Shown here: positions 1 through 6,133 of the stretch, piece by piece
Position numbering within the stretch: the stretch's first letter is position 1
How the letters are laid out: each line of letters begins with the position of its first letter
Origin: Desulfovibrionaceae bacterium
GTDB lineage: Bacteria; Desulfobacterota; Desulfovibrionia; Desulfovibrionales; Desulfovibrionaceae
Direction of reading: 5' to 3'
Assembly: GCA_009783115.1 (NCBI GenBank)
Contig: WRHT01000014.1
Location: forward strand, 1-14,205
DNA: 14,205 nucleotides
Made by a program: the position numbers and the translations under genes
Notes under the pieces: model-generated
What the model was told of the DNA's origin: nothing
Seen by the model: only the letters and a program-made list of their open reading frames with translations
Database searches by the model: none

Positions 1-2
1 AT

Positions 3-641
3 GAGCACGCCCTCGTCCTTGAACTGCCTGGCCGCATAGTTGCGCGCCCGGAGATAGACCGAGCGGAAGAGATCCGGGTCATGCACCTCTTCGATGCCCA
101 TGCCGCCGCCGCCGGCCGAGGCTTTGATCAGCACCAGGGGATCGCGGATTTGGTTGTCCGTCTGAAAATTGAACAGGGTACGGGCCAGTTCCTCGGCTTC
201 CATTTCATCGTAGATGGGACGGTCGGATCCGGGCACCGTGGGGACATCCAGGCTGCGGGCCAGGCGTTTGGTGTTGATCTTGTCCCCCAGCTCACGGATT
301 ACCCGCCAGGAGGGTCCGATGAAAATCATTCCCCGTTCGCGCTGGATGACCCGGCGGGCAAAACGGTAATCCTCCGAAAAAAAGCCGTAACCCGGATGAA
401 TGGCCGTGGCTCCGGATTCGTCCGCCGCCGCCATAAGCTCATTGGCGTCATGATAGGAAGAAATGCGGTACAGGCTTTTGCTTCCGCCCAGTTCGCGGGC
501 CAGGCGCACATGCCCGGAGGCGTGATCCTCCTGGGTATATACGCAGACAAATTCCAGGCCCAGTTTACGGCAGGCCGTGAGGATGCGGATGGCGATTTCG
601 CCACGGTTGGCAATAAGCACTTTGTGTTCATGCAGATCCAA
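3..641 (-). CDS. Biotin carboxylase (ATP-grasp) N-terminal part, truncated by window edge
   Basis: This is the first 213 codons of a gene that continues beyond position 1. The protein is the ATP-dependent biotin carboxylase module of an acetyl-CoA, acyl-CoA or pyruvate carboxylase, which carboxylates protein-bound biotin with bicarbonate. Visible in the sequence: the N-terminal fold signature HKVLIANRGEIAIRI (residues 6-20), IHPGYGFFSE (81-90), FIGP (107-110), GDK with Lys121 (ATP-binding Lys of the family), VPGSD (136-140), and the ATP-grasp lysine and glycine loop around Lys173 and GGGGMG (177-182). I chose the TTG at 641 because the protein then begins MDLHEHKVLIANRGE, as in the family, and an AGGAGG ribosome site lies at 650..655 with an 8-nt spacer. 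No ATG fits. It is divergent from the phosphorylase gene and shares its promoter region. Which carboxylase it serves cannot be decided from this fragment; it resembles the AccC-like proteins of Desulfovibrio as I remember them. Confidence 0.93.
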   Translation of the reverse strand, partial: MDLHEHKVLIANRGEIAIRILTACRKLGLEFVCVYTQEDHASGHVRLARELGGSKSLYRISSYHDANELMAAADESGATAIHPGYGFFSEDYRFARRVIQRERGMIFIGPSWRVIRELGDKINTKRLARSLDVPTVPGSDRPIYDEMEAEELARTLFNFQTDNQIRDPLVLIKASAGGGGMGIEEVHDPDLFRSVYLRARNYAARQFKDEGVL

Positions 642-673
642 AACGCGTTCCTCCTCTCCCGTGCCGCTCCCTT

Positions 674-702
674 TTGACGCCTGCGGCAAACTGTCGTAAA
701 AT
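674..702 (+). promoter_or_regulatory. Sigma-70-type promoter for the phosphorylase-channel pair
   Basis: The -35 box TTGACG (674..679) and -10 box TAAAAT (697..702) each match the consensus at five of six positions and are exactly 17 bp apart. Transcription would begin near 709, leaving a leader of only about 12 nt that consists mainly of the GAGGG ribosome site (710..714) in front of the ATG at 721. This is the best promoter match in the window. Confidence 0.7.
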
Positions 703-727
703 AGACCAAGAGGGTAGTTTATGCCAA
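698..727 (-). promoter_or_regulatory. Candidate divergent promoter for the biotin carboxylase
   Basis: Read on the minus strand, TTGGCA (727..722, five of six matches) is followed after 18 bp by TATTTT (703..698, four of six). The predicted start near 691 gives a leader of about 50 nt. The -10 hexamer overlaps the -10 box of the plus-strand promoter, and the -35 lies inside the first codons of the phosphorylase gene, so the two polymerases would compete for the same DNA. Confidence 0.45.
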
Positions 728-1545
728 ACGGAAAAAAAGTCCAGAACTGCGCCGCGGCAGTTCGTTCTTTGTTGCCCGCGGATTTTGCCCCTAAGGTGGG
801 AATGGTTTTGGGCACGGGCCTCGGCGGCGTTTCGGAGAAGCTGGAGGCCCCGTTCAGGATTCCGTACGCGGATCTGCCGGATTATCCGTTGTCCACCGTG
901 GCTTCCCATGCCGGCCGTTTCAGCGCCGGCCGCCTCTCCGGCATGCCGGTGATCATGCAGGAAGGGCGTTGCCATCTGTACGAGGGCCGCAGTCCGCAGG
1001 AAGTGGTCATGGGCGTGCGCGTCATGGCCGAGTTGGGGGTGGAGGTCCTTATTGTCACCAATGCCGCCGGGGGCTTGAACCCGCTTTTCGCTGCCGGCGA
1101 CATCATGCTCCTGGCGGATCAGATCAATTTTACAGGCCGGAGTCCTTTGACCGGCCTGGAAGATGCGTGCGGACGCAGCCGTTTTGTGGACATGAGCGCG
1201 CCATTTGACGCGGAGCTGTCAGCTTTGGCCGTGCAAGGCGCTGTAAAAGCCGGTTTTTTTCTGCGCCAGGGGGTTTTCCTTGGGCTCGCCGGTCCGCAGA
1301 TGGAAAGCCGGGCCGAAACCCGCATGTTCAGGGCTTGGGGGGCCGACGCCGTGAGCATGTCCACGGTGCTGGAAGTGATCGCGGCCCGGCATCTTGGCCT
1401 GCGTGTTCTGGGCCTGTCGGTTATTTCCAACCTGAATCTTCCGGACAATATGGCGGATGCCTCTCTGGAGGAAGTCATCAAGGTTTCGTCCCGTGCAGTT
1501 GACCGGATTAGCCGGCTAATAGAGTCGGTGCTGGAAGGATTATGA
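721..1545 (+). CDS. punA: Purine nucleoside phosphorylase, trimeric PNP family
   Basis: The enzyme cleaves purine (deoxy)nucleosides with phosphate to give the free base and (deoxy)ribose-1-phosphate, a cytoplasmic purine salvage reaction. Its 274 residues match the usual family length. Family motifs run in order: GTGLG (31-35, phosphate loop, with Thr32 where Ser is common), SHAGR with His64, GRCHLYEG (82-89), TNAAGGLN (113-120), AGPQMES with Glu195 (190-196), the MSTV segment with Met213, and VISN with Asn237. Glu195 and Asn237 correspond to the pair that selects 6-oxopurines (inosine, guanosine). One oddity is Leu249 in the SLEEV segment, where human and Bacillus-type enzymes carry a His that contacts the nucleoside 5'-OH. 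The ATG at 721 has GAGGG six nt upstream. The stop overlaps the start of the next gene, so the two are probably translated together. Confidence 0.93.
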   Translation: MPNGKKVQNCAAAVRSLLPADFAPKVGMVLGTGLGGVSEKLEAPFRIPYADLPDYPLSTVASHAGRFSAGRLSGMPVIMQEGRCHLYEGRSPQEVVMGVRVMAELGVEVLIVTNAAGGLNPLFAAGDIMLLADQINFTGRSPLTGLEDACGRSRFVDMSAPFDAELSALAVQGAVKAGFFLRQGVFLGLAGPQMESRAETRMFRAWGADAVSMSTVLEVIAARHLGLRVLGLSVISNLNLPDNMADASLEEVIKVSSRAVDRISRLIESVLEGL

Positions 1546-3248
1546 AAAGCCCTTTAACCCAAGTGTTCATGTTCAAGGAAAACAATAAGCGCCACCTGCG
1601 TTTTATCCTGCGTTTCATCTTGGGCATGCTTCTGCTGATTTTTTTGTACAGTCTTATTTTTCAGCAGATCATGCGCCTGGAGGAGCGGGAATACGGTTTC
1701 TGGGACGGGGTATATTGGACCACCAGCACTATGTCCACCCTGGGTTTCGGGGATATAGTCTTCCAGAGCGCCCTCGGACGGATATTCAGCATCCTGGTGC
1801 TTTTTTCCGGGGTGCTCTTTTTCATGCTGCTCATGCCCTTCATTTTTATCCGCTTTATCTATCAGCCCTGGCTGGAGGCGCATAAACAGAGCAAGGTTCC
1901 ACGCGGTCTGCCGGAAGGCTTGCGGGATCATGTCTTAATTTTGGGGGTGGATGATATTGCCCTGCAAATAACAGATCGCCTCATTCAACATAAAATTCCC
2001 TGTTACCTCATGGTTTCCGAGCAACATATGGCCCTCAGCCTTTTTGATCAAGGACTTCCGGTGTTGCATGGCGAAACGGACAACCCTGAAACCTGGATCG
2101 CGGCGCAGTTGCGTAAAGCGGCCATGGTGGTGCTGTTGCAGGACAATCTGAAAAATACCAGCATCGCGGCCTTGGTGCGCGATTTGGCGCCGTCGGTGCT
2201 TCTGGCGAGTTCAGCCACCAGCGAACATGCCGAGGATATTCTCCAACTGGCCGGGTGCAGCCAGGTATTCAATTTTACCAGGATGCTGGGCGAGGCCATG
2301 GGACGCCGCGTCTTTGCCGGCAAGCGCGACAGTAACATCATTGCCTGGTTTGAGGATCTGCACATCGCCGAAACCAGGGCCGGAGACACCCCCCTGGTGG
2401 GCAAGAGCCTGCGCCAGCTGAATTTGCGGGTCCAACTGGGACTGAATGTGGTGGGCATACGCCAGGGCCGGGACTTTTCCTCCGCCCATCCGGATACGGT
2501 CATTGACGAGAGCATGGTGCTGCTCTTGGCCGGGCAAAGGGACAATCTGGAAAAATTCGGCGAATACATGCGCCCGATGCTGGATAACCTGGAGGAGGCC
2601 GAGGCCGGCAACCCGGTGCTGGTGCTTGGCGGGGGCCGGGTGGGGATGGCGGTGGTGGACAACCTGAACCGCCGCGCCCTCCCTTTTACCTTGCTGGATA
2701 AAAATCCCGCGAGGATAAAAAAGGACGACCCCCGTTTTGTACTGGGCGAAGCCGAGGATATTCAGTGCCTGCGCGAGGCCGGCCTGGAACAGGCCAACAG
2801 CGTGGTAATCACCACGCACAATGACGATCTGAACATTTATCTGACCCTGTTCTGCCGCAAACTCAGACCGGAAATTCAGGTCATCGCCCGTTGCAATTTG
2901 GTCCGCAACATCAGGCCCCTTTACCAGGCCGGAGCCAGTCTGGTCATAGCCATTTCCAGCATAGCCGCCAATTCCATCATGAACATCCTGATTCCTGACA
3001 AAATTTTCATGCTCACCGAGGGCGTCAATGTCTTTCGCCTACCTTTGCCGCCTGCCCTGCACGGGCAGACTCTGCGTCAAAGCGGCATCCGGCAGCAGAG
3101 CAACTGCAACGCGGTGGCCTTGTGCCGCGACGGAAAAATGCTGGTCAACATGGACCCGGACATGGCTATGGAAAACGGTGATGAGCTTATTCTAATAGGT
3201 TCCAGGGAAGCGGAGCAGGACTTCATGAAGCGTTTCCCGCCGGAATGA
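1542..3248 (+). CDS. Potassium channel with two-TM pore and tandem RCK (TrkA-N/TrkA-C) units
   Basis: This 568-residue inner-membrane protein has a short cytoplasmic N-terminus, TM1 at about 20-43, a pore helix and selectivity filter STLGFGD (65-71), and TM2 at about 78-107. Two regulator-of-K-conductance units follow. The first has a TrkA-N-like fold from 129 with a degenerate loop GVDDIA (135-140), and TrkA-C at about 280-345. The second has a canonical NAD-type loop GGGRVG (363-368) with Asp386 ending strand 2, and TrkA-C at about 490-563. This matches ligand-gated channels of the MthK/GsuK type, in which cytoplasmic RCK domains bind nucleotides or cations and pull open the pore. The filter reads GFG instead of the common GYG. 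The ATG lies in an ATGA overlap with the phosphorylase stop, and GGAAGGA at 1533..1539 is the only ribosome site. The ligand cannot be read from the sequence. Confidence 0.92.
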   Translation: MKSPLTQVFMFKENNKRHLRFILRFILGMLLLIFLYSLIFQQIMRLEEREYGFWDGVYWTTSTMSTLGFGDIVFQSALGRIFSILVLFSGVLFFMLLMPFIFIRFIYQPWLEAHKQSKVPRGLPEGLRDHVLILGVDDIALQITDRLIQHKIPCYLMVSEQHMALSLFDQGLPVLHGETDNPETWIAAQLRKAAMVVLLQDNLKNTSIAALVRDLAPSVLLASSATSEHAEDILQLAGCSQVFNFTRMLGEAMGRRVFAGKRDSNIIAWFEDLHIAETRAGDTPLVGKSLRQLNLRVQLGLNVVGIRQGRDFSSAHPDTVIDESMVLLLAGQRDNLEKFGEYMRPMLDNLEEAEAGNPVLVLGGGRVGMAVVDNLNRRALPFTLLDKNPARIKKDDPRFVLGEAEDIQCLREAGLEQANSVVITTHNDDLNIYLTLFCRKLRPEIQVIARCNLVRNIRPLYQAGASLVIAISSIAANSIMNILIPDKIFMLTEGVNVFRLPLPPALHGQTLRQSGIRQQSNCNAVALCRDGKMLVNMDPDMAMENGDELILIGSREAEQDFMKRFPPE

Positions 3249-3287
3249 GCTTCGCCCAAACCGGCCGCTGCCGGGGAAAGCTTTTTC
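3248..3287 (+). terminator. Probable rho-independent terminator after the channel gene
   Basis: AGCTT (3248..3252) pairs with AAGCT (3278..3282). Inside it, CCGGC (3261..3265) pairs with GCCGG (3270..3274), and a C run and a G run can extend the stem with small internal loops. A T run (3282..3286) follows. The base of the stem coincides with the last base of the channel stop codon. The stem is imperfect, so this is a moderate call. Confidence 0.45.
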
Positions 3288-3316
3288 TGGATAAAAGTCC
3301 CGCAAGATGTTAGATT
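3288..3316 (+). promoter_or_regulatory. Weak candidate promoter for the PilZ gene
   Basis: TGGATA (3288..3293) and TAGATT (3311..3316) each match the sigma-70 boxes at four of six positions with 17 bp between them, in an AT-rich pocket after the probable terminator. The predicted start near 3323 would give a leader of about 20 nt ending in the strong AAGGAGGG ribosome site (3331..3338). Confidence 0.3.
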
Positions 3317-3343
3317 ATTGCTTGTAGTGAAAGGAGGGTAGCC

Positions 3344-3775
3344 ATGCAGACCAAGCAGACCAAACATGTCAAGGGACATGAAAAGCGCCGGTATGGCCGT
3401 CTTAGCCGTACCTTTGCGGTGGATCTCTATCCTTTGAGTTTCTCGGGCGGGCGGGATAAAGCGGCTACGGCGCGTTGCTACGACATAAGCGAAGGCGGCT
3501 TTAGCCTGGAATCGCCTAAATCCTTTCAGCAGGGGACGCATTTACAGGCGCGCATCCATATACCCATGCTCAACCGTTTTGCCCCGGGTTTTTTCAAGGT
3601 ATATGAAAACGACGCCGAACAATATTTTACGGCCATCGTGGAGATTGTCTGGTGTGAACCCAAGGGCGGCCATTACCTGGTGGGGGCGCGCTACGTCAAT
3701 GTGGACGAGAGCCAGGCCCGCGCCTTGGCCGGATTGATCAATAAAGCCTTCCAGAGCGAAGGCCGGAAAAGTTAG
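3344..3775 (+). CDS. Stand-alone PilZ domain protein (c-di-GMP receptor)
   Basis: This 143-residue soluble protein consists almost entirely of one PilZ domain, the small beta-barrel that binds cyclic di-GMP and passes the signal to a partner protein. Both ligand signatures are present: the RxxxR arginine loop as RRYGR (Arg15 to Arg19) and the D/NxSxxG motif as DISEGG (Asp47, Ser49, Gly52). The rest of the barrel follows, ending with a GARYVNVDESQARAL segment and a C-terminal helix, which is typical of the family. No second domain, signal peptide or membrane segment is seen, so it is a pure adaptor whose target (motility, exopolysaccharide or transcription) is unknown. The ATG at 3344 is supported by AAGGAGGG five nt upstream. 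It is probably a single-gene unit, because a likely terminator precedes it and about 200 bp without a plus-strand gene follow. Confidence 0.88.
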   Translation: MQTKQTKHVKGHEKRRYGRLSRTFAVDLYPLSFSGGRDKAATARCYDISEGGFSLESPKSFQQGTHLQARIHIPMLNRFAPGFFKVYENDAEQYFTAIVEIVWCEPKGGHYLVGARYVNVDESQARALAGLINKAFQSEGRKS

Positions 3776-3920
3776 AGCCCGTCTCCAAATTCTCTTTTAC
3801 GGCCGCCTTCGGACTTTGCCCTGTCTTCGCATTTTTCCAATAGCCGGGGCATCTCCCTTGTTGCCATACGTTTTTCCTGTTCAATCGCCTCTTGGCAGAG
3901 GGAGGAAAATTGATTAGGGT
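3772..3920 (-). other. Antisense coding-like stretch in the PilZ-nusB gap (small ORF, gene remnant or repeat)
   Basis: The gap between the PilZ stop and nusB holds no plus-strand gene. On the minus strand, one frame is open from 4062 to a TAA at 3774..3772. Within the gap it reads as a charged, helix-prone peptide ending in EKCEDRAKSEGGRKREFGDGL. Possible starts are the ATGs at 3867 (31 codons to the stop) and 3852. Neither has a good Shine-Dalgarno; only a purine-rich GGAAAAA-type stretch precedes the first. The stop overlaps the PilZ stop convergently. I do not recognise a family. It may be a small protein, the tail of a vanished gene, or a copy of an intergenic repeat; composition alone cannot decide. 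Confidence 0.3.
3892..3920 (+). promoter_or_regulatory. Candidate promoter for nusB-cobA/hemD
   Basis: TTGGCA (3892..3897, five of six matches) is followed after 17 bp by TAGGGT (3915..3920, three of six). It sits about 70 bp upstream of the nusB start, in the only non-coding stretch before that gene. The -10 box is weak. Confidence 0.3.
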
Positions 3921-3990
3921 GTGCGCGCTTGCATGGACCGGGCGGGCATGATGCTGCCAGTAGGGCGGCGAAAATCTCCGGAGGATGCCT

Positions 3991-4593
3991 TTGAAGCGAG
4001 GAAGCAAGGACGGGCGGACCCGGCGTTCGGAGCGTTCCAGGGCCTTCCAGGTTTTGTACGGCTCATCTTTCTGTCCGGCGCATTCTTTGGGGGAGCTCAA
4101 GCGGCGTTTTGTCAGCTCTTTGTATGCCGTCCCGTCAGAAGAAGAGCCGGAGCCGATCACCATCGAAGCCGGCGAAGAGGCTGAAAGCGGGCCGGAGACG
4201 TTTTTACGCGACCTGTTGAAAGCTGACGATAGAGGGACTGATCCGGTGATCACCCAGGAAGCCGGGGAAGATCCGGCTGGTTTTGCCTGGGATCTTACAC
4301 GGGGGGCCTGGATTAACCGGGAAGAGATTGATCGGCTGATTGCGGATTTTTCGCGAAACTGGAAGGTGGAGCGCTTGGGAAGGGTGGAGCTGGCCTTGTT
4401 GCGTCTGGCCATGCAGGAGCTGATCTTTGGTGAGGAGACGCCGCCCAAGGTCATTCTTAATGAAGCCCTGGAGCTGTCCAGGCAGTTTGGCGATGAAACT
4501 TCCCGCGCCTTTGTGAACGGCATTCTGGATGCCGCCCTGAAGGCCCTGGAGGCCGGAAGCCTGCGGCGGGCCGGCGGTTTGCTCTTGAAGTAA
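3991..4593 (+). CDS. nusB: Transcription antitermination factor NusB, with an acidic insertion
   Basis: NusB binds NusE (ribosomal protein S10) and the boxA RNA of rRNA leaders, supporting processive rRNA transcription and maturation. The first NusB helix is at residues 11-24 (RRSERSRAFQVLYG). The core runs from about 107 to 190: WINREEIDRLI, RNWKVERLGRVELALLRLA, PPKVILNEALELSRQFG and RAFVNGILDAAL. Between them, about 48-103 is a Glu/Asp/Pro-rich insertion of roughly 55 residues, so the protein has about 200 residues against about 140 in E. coli. A start choice arises because GGAGG (3980..3984) directly abuts the ATG at 3985, which is too close to serve it, whereas the TTG at 3991 lies 6 nt away. 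I therefore prefer the TTG; the ATG form would add only Met-Pro. In-frame stops at 3949 and 3961 rule out longer forms. The next gene starts 27 bp downstream. Confidence 0.9.
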   Translation: MKRGSKDGRTRRSERSRAFQVLYGSSFCPAHSLGELKRRFVSSLYAVPSEEEPEPITIEAGEEAESGPETFLRDLLKADDRGTDPVITQEAGEDPAGFAWDLTRGAWINREEIDRLIADFSRNWKVERLGRVELALLRLAMQELIFGEETPPKVILNEALELSRQFGDETSRAFVNGILDAALKALEAGSLRRAGGLLLK

Positions 4594-4620
4594 ATATGCC
4601 CTATGGGGGAGTGATAAGTG

Positions 4621-6123
4621 ATGAAAGTCTATCTCGTCGGCGCCGGCCCCGGGGATCCGGGACTACTAAGCCTCAAGGGGCGCGATCTCCTTCAGAGGGC
4701 CGAGGTGGTGATCTATGATTACTTGGCCAACCGCGCCCTTTTGGATTATGCGCGTCCCGAGGCCGAGGTGGTTTATGCGGGTAAACAGGGAGGGGATCAC
4801 ACCCTGTCGCAGGAAGAGATCAGCCGCCTGATCGTTTCCAAGGCCAAGGAAGGCAAGATGGTGGTCCGCCTGAAAGGCGGCGATCCGTATATGTTCGGAC
4901 GGGGCGGGGAAGAGGCCGAAGAACTGGTCCGGCAGCAGATCCCCTTTGAGGTGGTTCCTGGCATAACCAGCGCCATTGCCGCAGCGGCTTACGCGGGCAT
5001 ACCCCTAACCCACCGCTCTTTTGCCTCGTCGGTGATCTTCGCCGCTGGGCACGAGGATGCCGAGAAGCAGAAATCCGCGCATAACTGGGAAGCCCTGGTC
5101 AAAAGCAACGCTACTTTGGTTTTTTTCATGGGCATGAAGAACCTGCCGGAGATCTGCTCCTGCCTGCTGGAGGCCGGTATTTCGCCGCGCACTCCGGCGG
5201 CTGTGATCCGTTGGGGCACGACCCCCAGGCATAAGAGTCTTGTCAGCACGGTAAAGTCCCTGCCGGCGGAAGCGCAAAAACACGGCTTCAGCGCCCCTGC
5301 CCTGATCATCGTCGGCAAGGTGGTCGGTCTGCATGACAGCTTGAACTGGTTTGAAAAAAAGCCCCTTCTGGGCAAAGGGGTGGTGGTGACCAGGGCCAGG
5401 GAACAGGCCAGCGACCTCCTGGCCATGCTGACGGATTACGGCGCCAACGCCATTCCTTTTCCCACCATTGAGATTCAGCCCTTGGAATCTTATGCGGAAG
5501 TACGCAAGACCCTGACCTATATCAATTCTTACGACTGGCTGGCCTTCACCTCGGTCAACGGGGTGATCTGTTTCTTTGAGCAGATGCAGGCCATCGGCCT
5601 GGATACACGAGCCCTGGCCGGATGCAAGATAGCCGCCATCGGCCCGGCCACGGCCCAGGCCCTGAAAAAGCGCGGCATCCGCGCGGATTTCATCCCGGAG
5701 CGCTTTGTGGCCGAAAGCGTGGTGCAGGGACTCTGCGCCTTGGGGGTTAAAGGCAAGCGCGTCCTTATTCCAAGGGCCAAAATCGCCCGCGATGTCCTGC
5801 CGGAACAACTGGAGAAGGCCGGGGCCGGGGTGGAGGTGCTGCCGCTTTATGAAACCAGGACCGGGAACGCCCGTAGGGAAGAGATTTTGGAGCTGCTGGA
5901 ACAGAAGGAAATTCACTACGTGACCTTCAGTTCTTCTTCCACGGTGGAGAATTTTTTCTCCCTCATCCCGGCGTCCCTGTTCAAGGAACATCCGGAAGTG
6001 AAATTCGCCTGCATAGGCCCGATTACCGCCGGCGCGTTGGCCAAGTACGGTCTCTCCTGCGATCTTCAGCCCGAGGAATACACCATCCCCGCCTTGGTGG
6101 AGGCCCTGGCCCGGAATTTTTAA
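4621..6123 (+). CDS. cobA-hemD: Bifunctional uroporphyrinogen-III C-methyltransferase / uroporphyrinogen-III synthase
   Basis: This 500-residue fusion handles two tetrapyrrole steps. HemD cyclises hydroxymethylbilane to uroporphyrinogen III, and CobA (SUMT) adds two SAM-derived methyl groups to give precorrin-2, the precursor of siroheme and cobalamin. The SUMT half (1-238) shows VGAGPGDPGLLSLKG (6-20), the GKQGGDH loop (54-60), VRLKGGDPYMFGRGGEE (82-98), VVPGITSA (111-118), AGIPLTHR (125-132) and FFMGMKNL (168-175). After a short linker, the HemD half (about 251-496) shows VVVTRAREQA (254-263), FTSVNGV (309-315), AAIGPATAQAL (338-348), VLIPRAK (381-387), VTFSSSSTVENF (434-445) and CIGPITAGAL (464-473). 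Such fusions are known from Desulfovibrio. I start at the ATG at 4621; a GTG directly before it (4618) is also possible. GGGGGAG at 4605..4611 is the ribosome site. It is probably cotranscribed with nusB. Confidence 0.95.
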   Translation: MKVYLVGAGPGDPGLLSLKGRDLLQRAEVVIYDYLANRALLDYARPEAEVVYAGKQGGDHTLSQEEISRLIVSKAKEGKMVVRLKGGDPYMFGRGGEEAEELVRQQIPFEVVPGITSAIAAAAYAGIPLTHRSFASSVIFAAGHEDAEKQKSAHNWEALVKSNATLVFFMGMKNLPEICSCLLEAGISPRTPAAVIRWGTTPRHKSLVSTVKSLPAEAQKHGFSAPALIIVGKVVGLHDSLNWFEKKPLLGKGVVVTRAREQASDLLAMLTDYGANAIPFPTIEIQPLESYAEVRKTLTYINSYDWLAFTSVNGVICFFEQMQAIGLDTRALAGCKIAAIGPATAQALKKRGIRADFIPERFVAESVVQGLCALGVKGKRVLIPRAKIARDVLPEQLEKAGAGVEVLPLYETRTGNARREEILELLEQKEIHYVTFSSSSTVENFFSLIPASLFKEHPEVKFACIGPITAGALAKYGLSCDLQPEEYTIPALVEALARNF

Positions 6124-6133
6124 GCCGCCAAGT

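Noticed and set aside
81..677. 198-codon plus-strand open frame at the left edge
   Set aside because: It is antisense of the biotin carboxylase, whose conserved motifs read clearly on the minus strand.
721..3775. Phosphorylase-channel-PilZ considered as a nucleotide second-messenger or defence system
   Set aside because: There is no nuclease, cyclase, effector or transmembrane killer gene, the PilZ gene appears to be a separate transcription unit, and each protein has an ordinary housekeeping explanation.
3738..4523. 261-codon minus-strand open frame across nusB and the upstream gap
   Set aside because: It is mostly antisense of nusB and in a different frame from the coding-like fragment at 3772..3920; composition is Ser/Arg/Pro-rich as in shadows.
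5005..5991. 328-codon minus-strand open frame inside cobA-hemD
   Set aside because: It lies entirely within a well-supported CDS on the other strand and has no family motifs.
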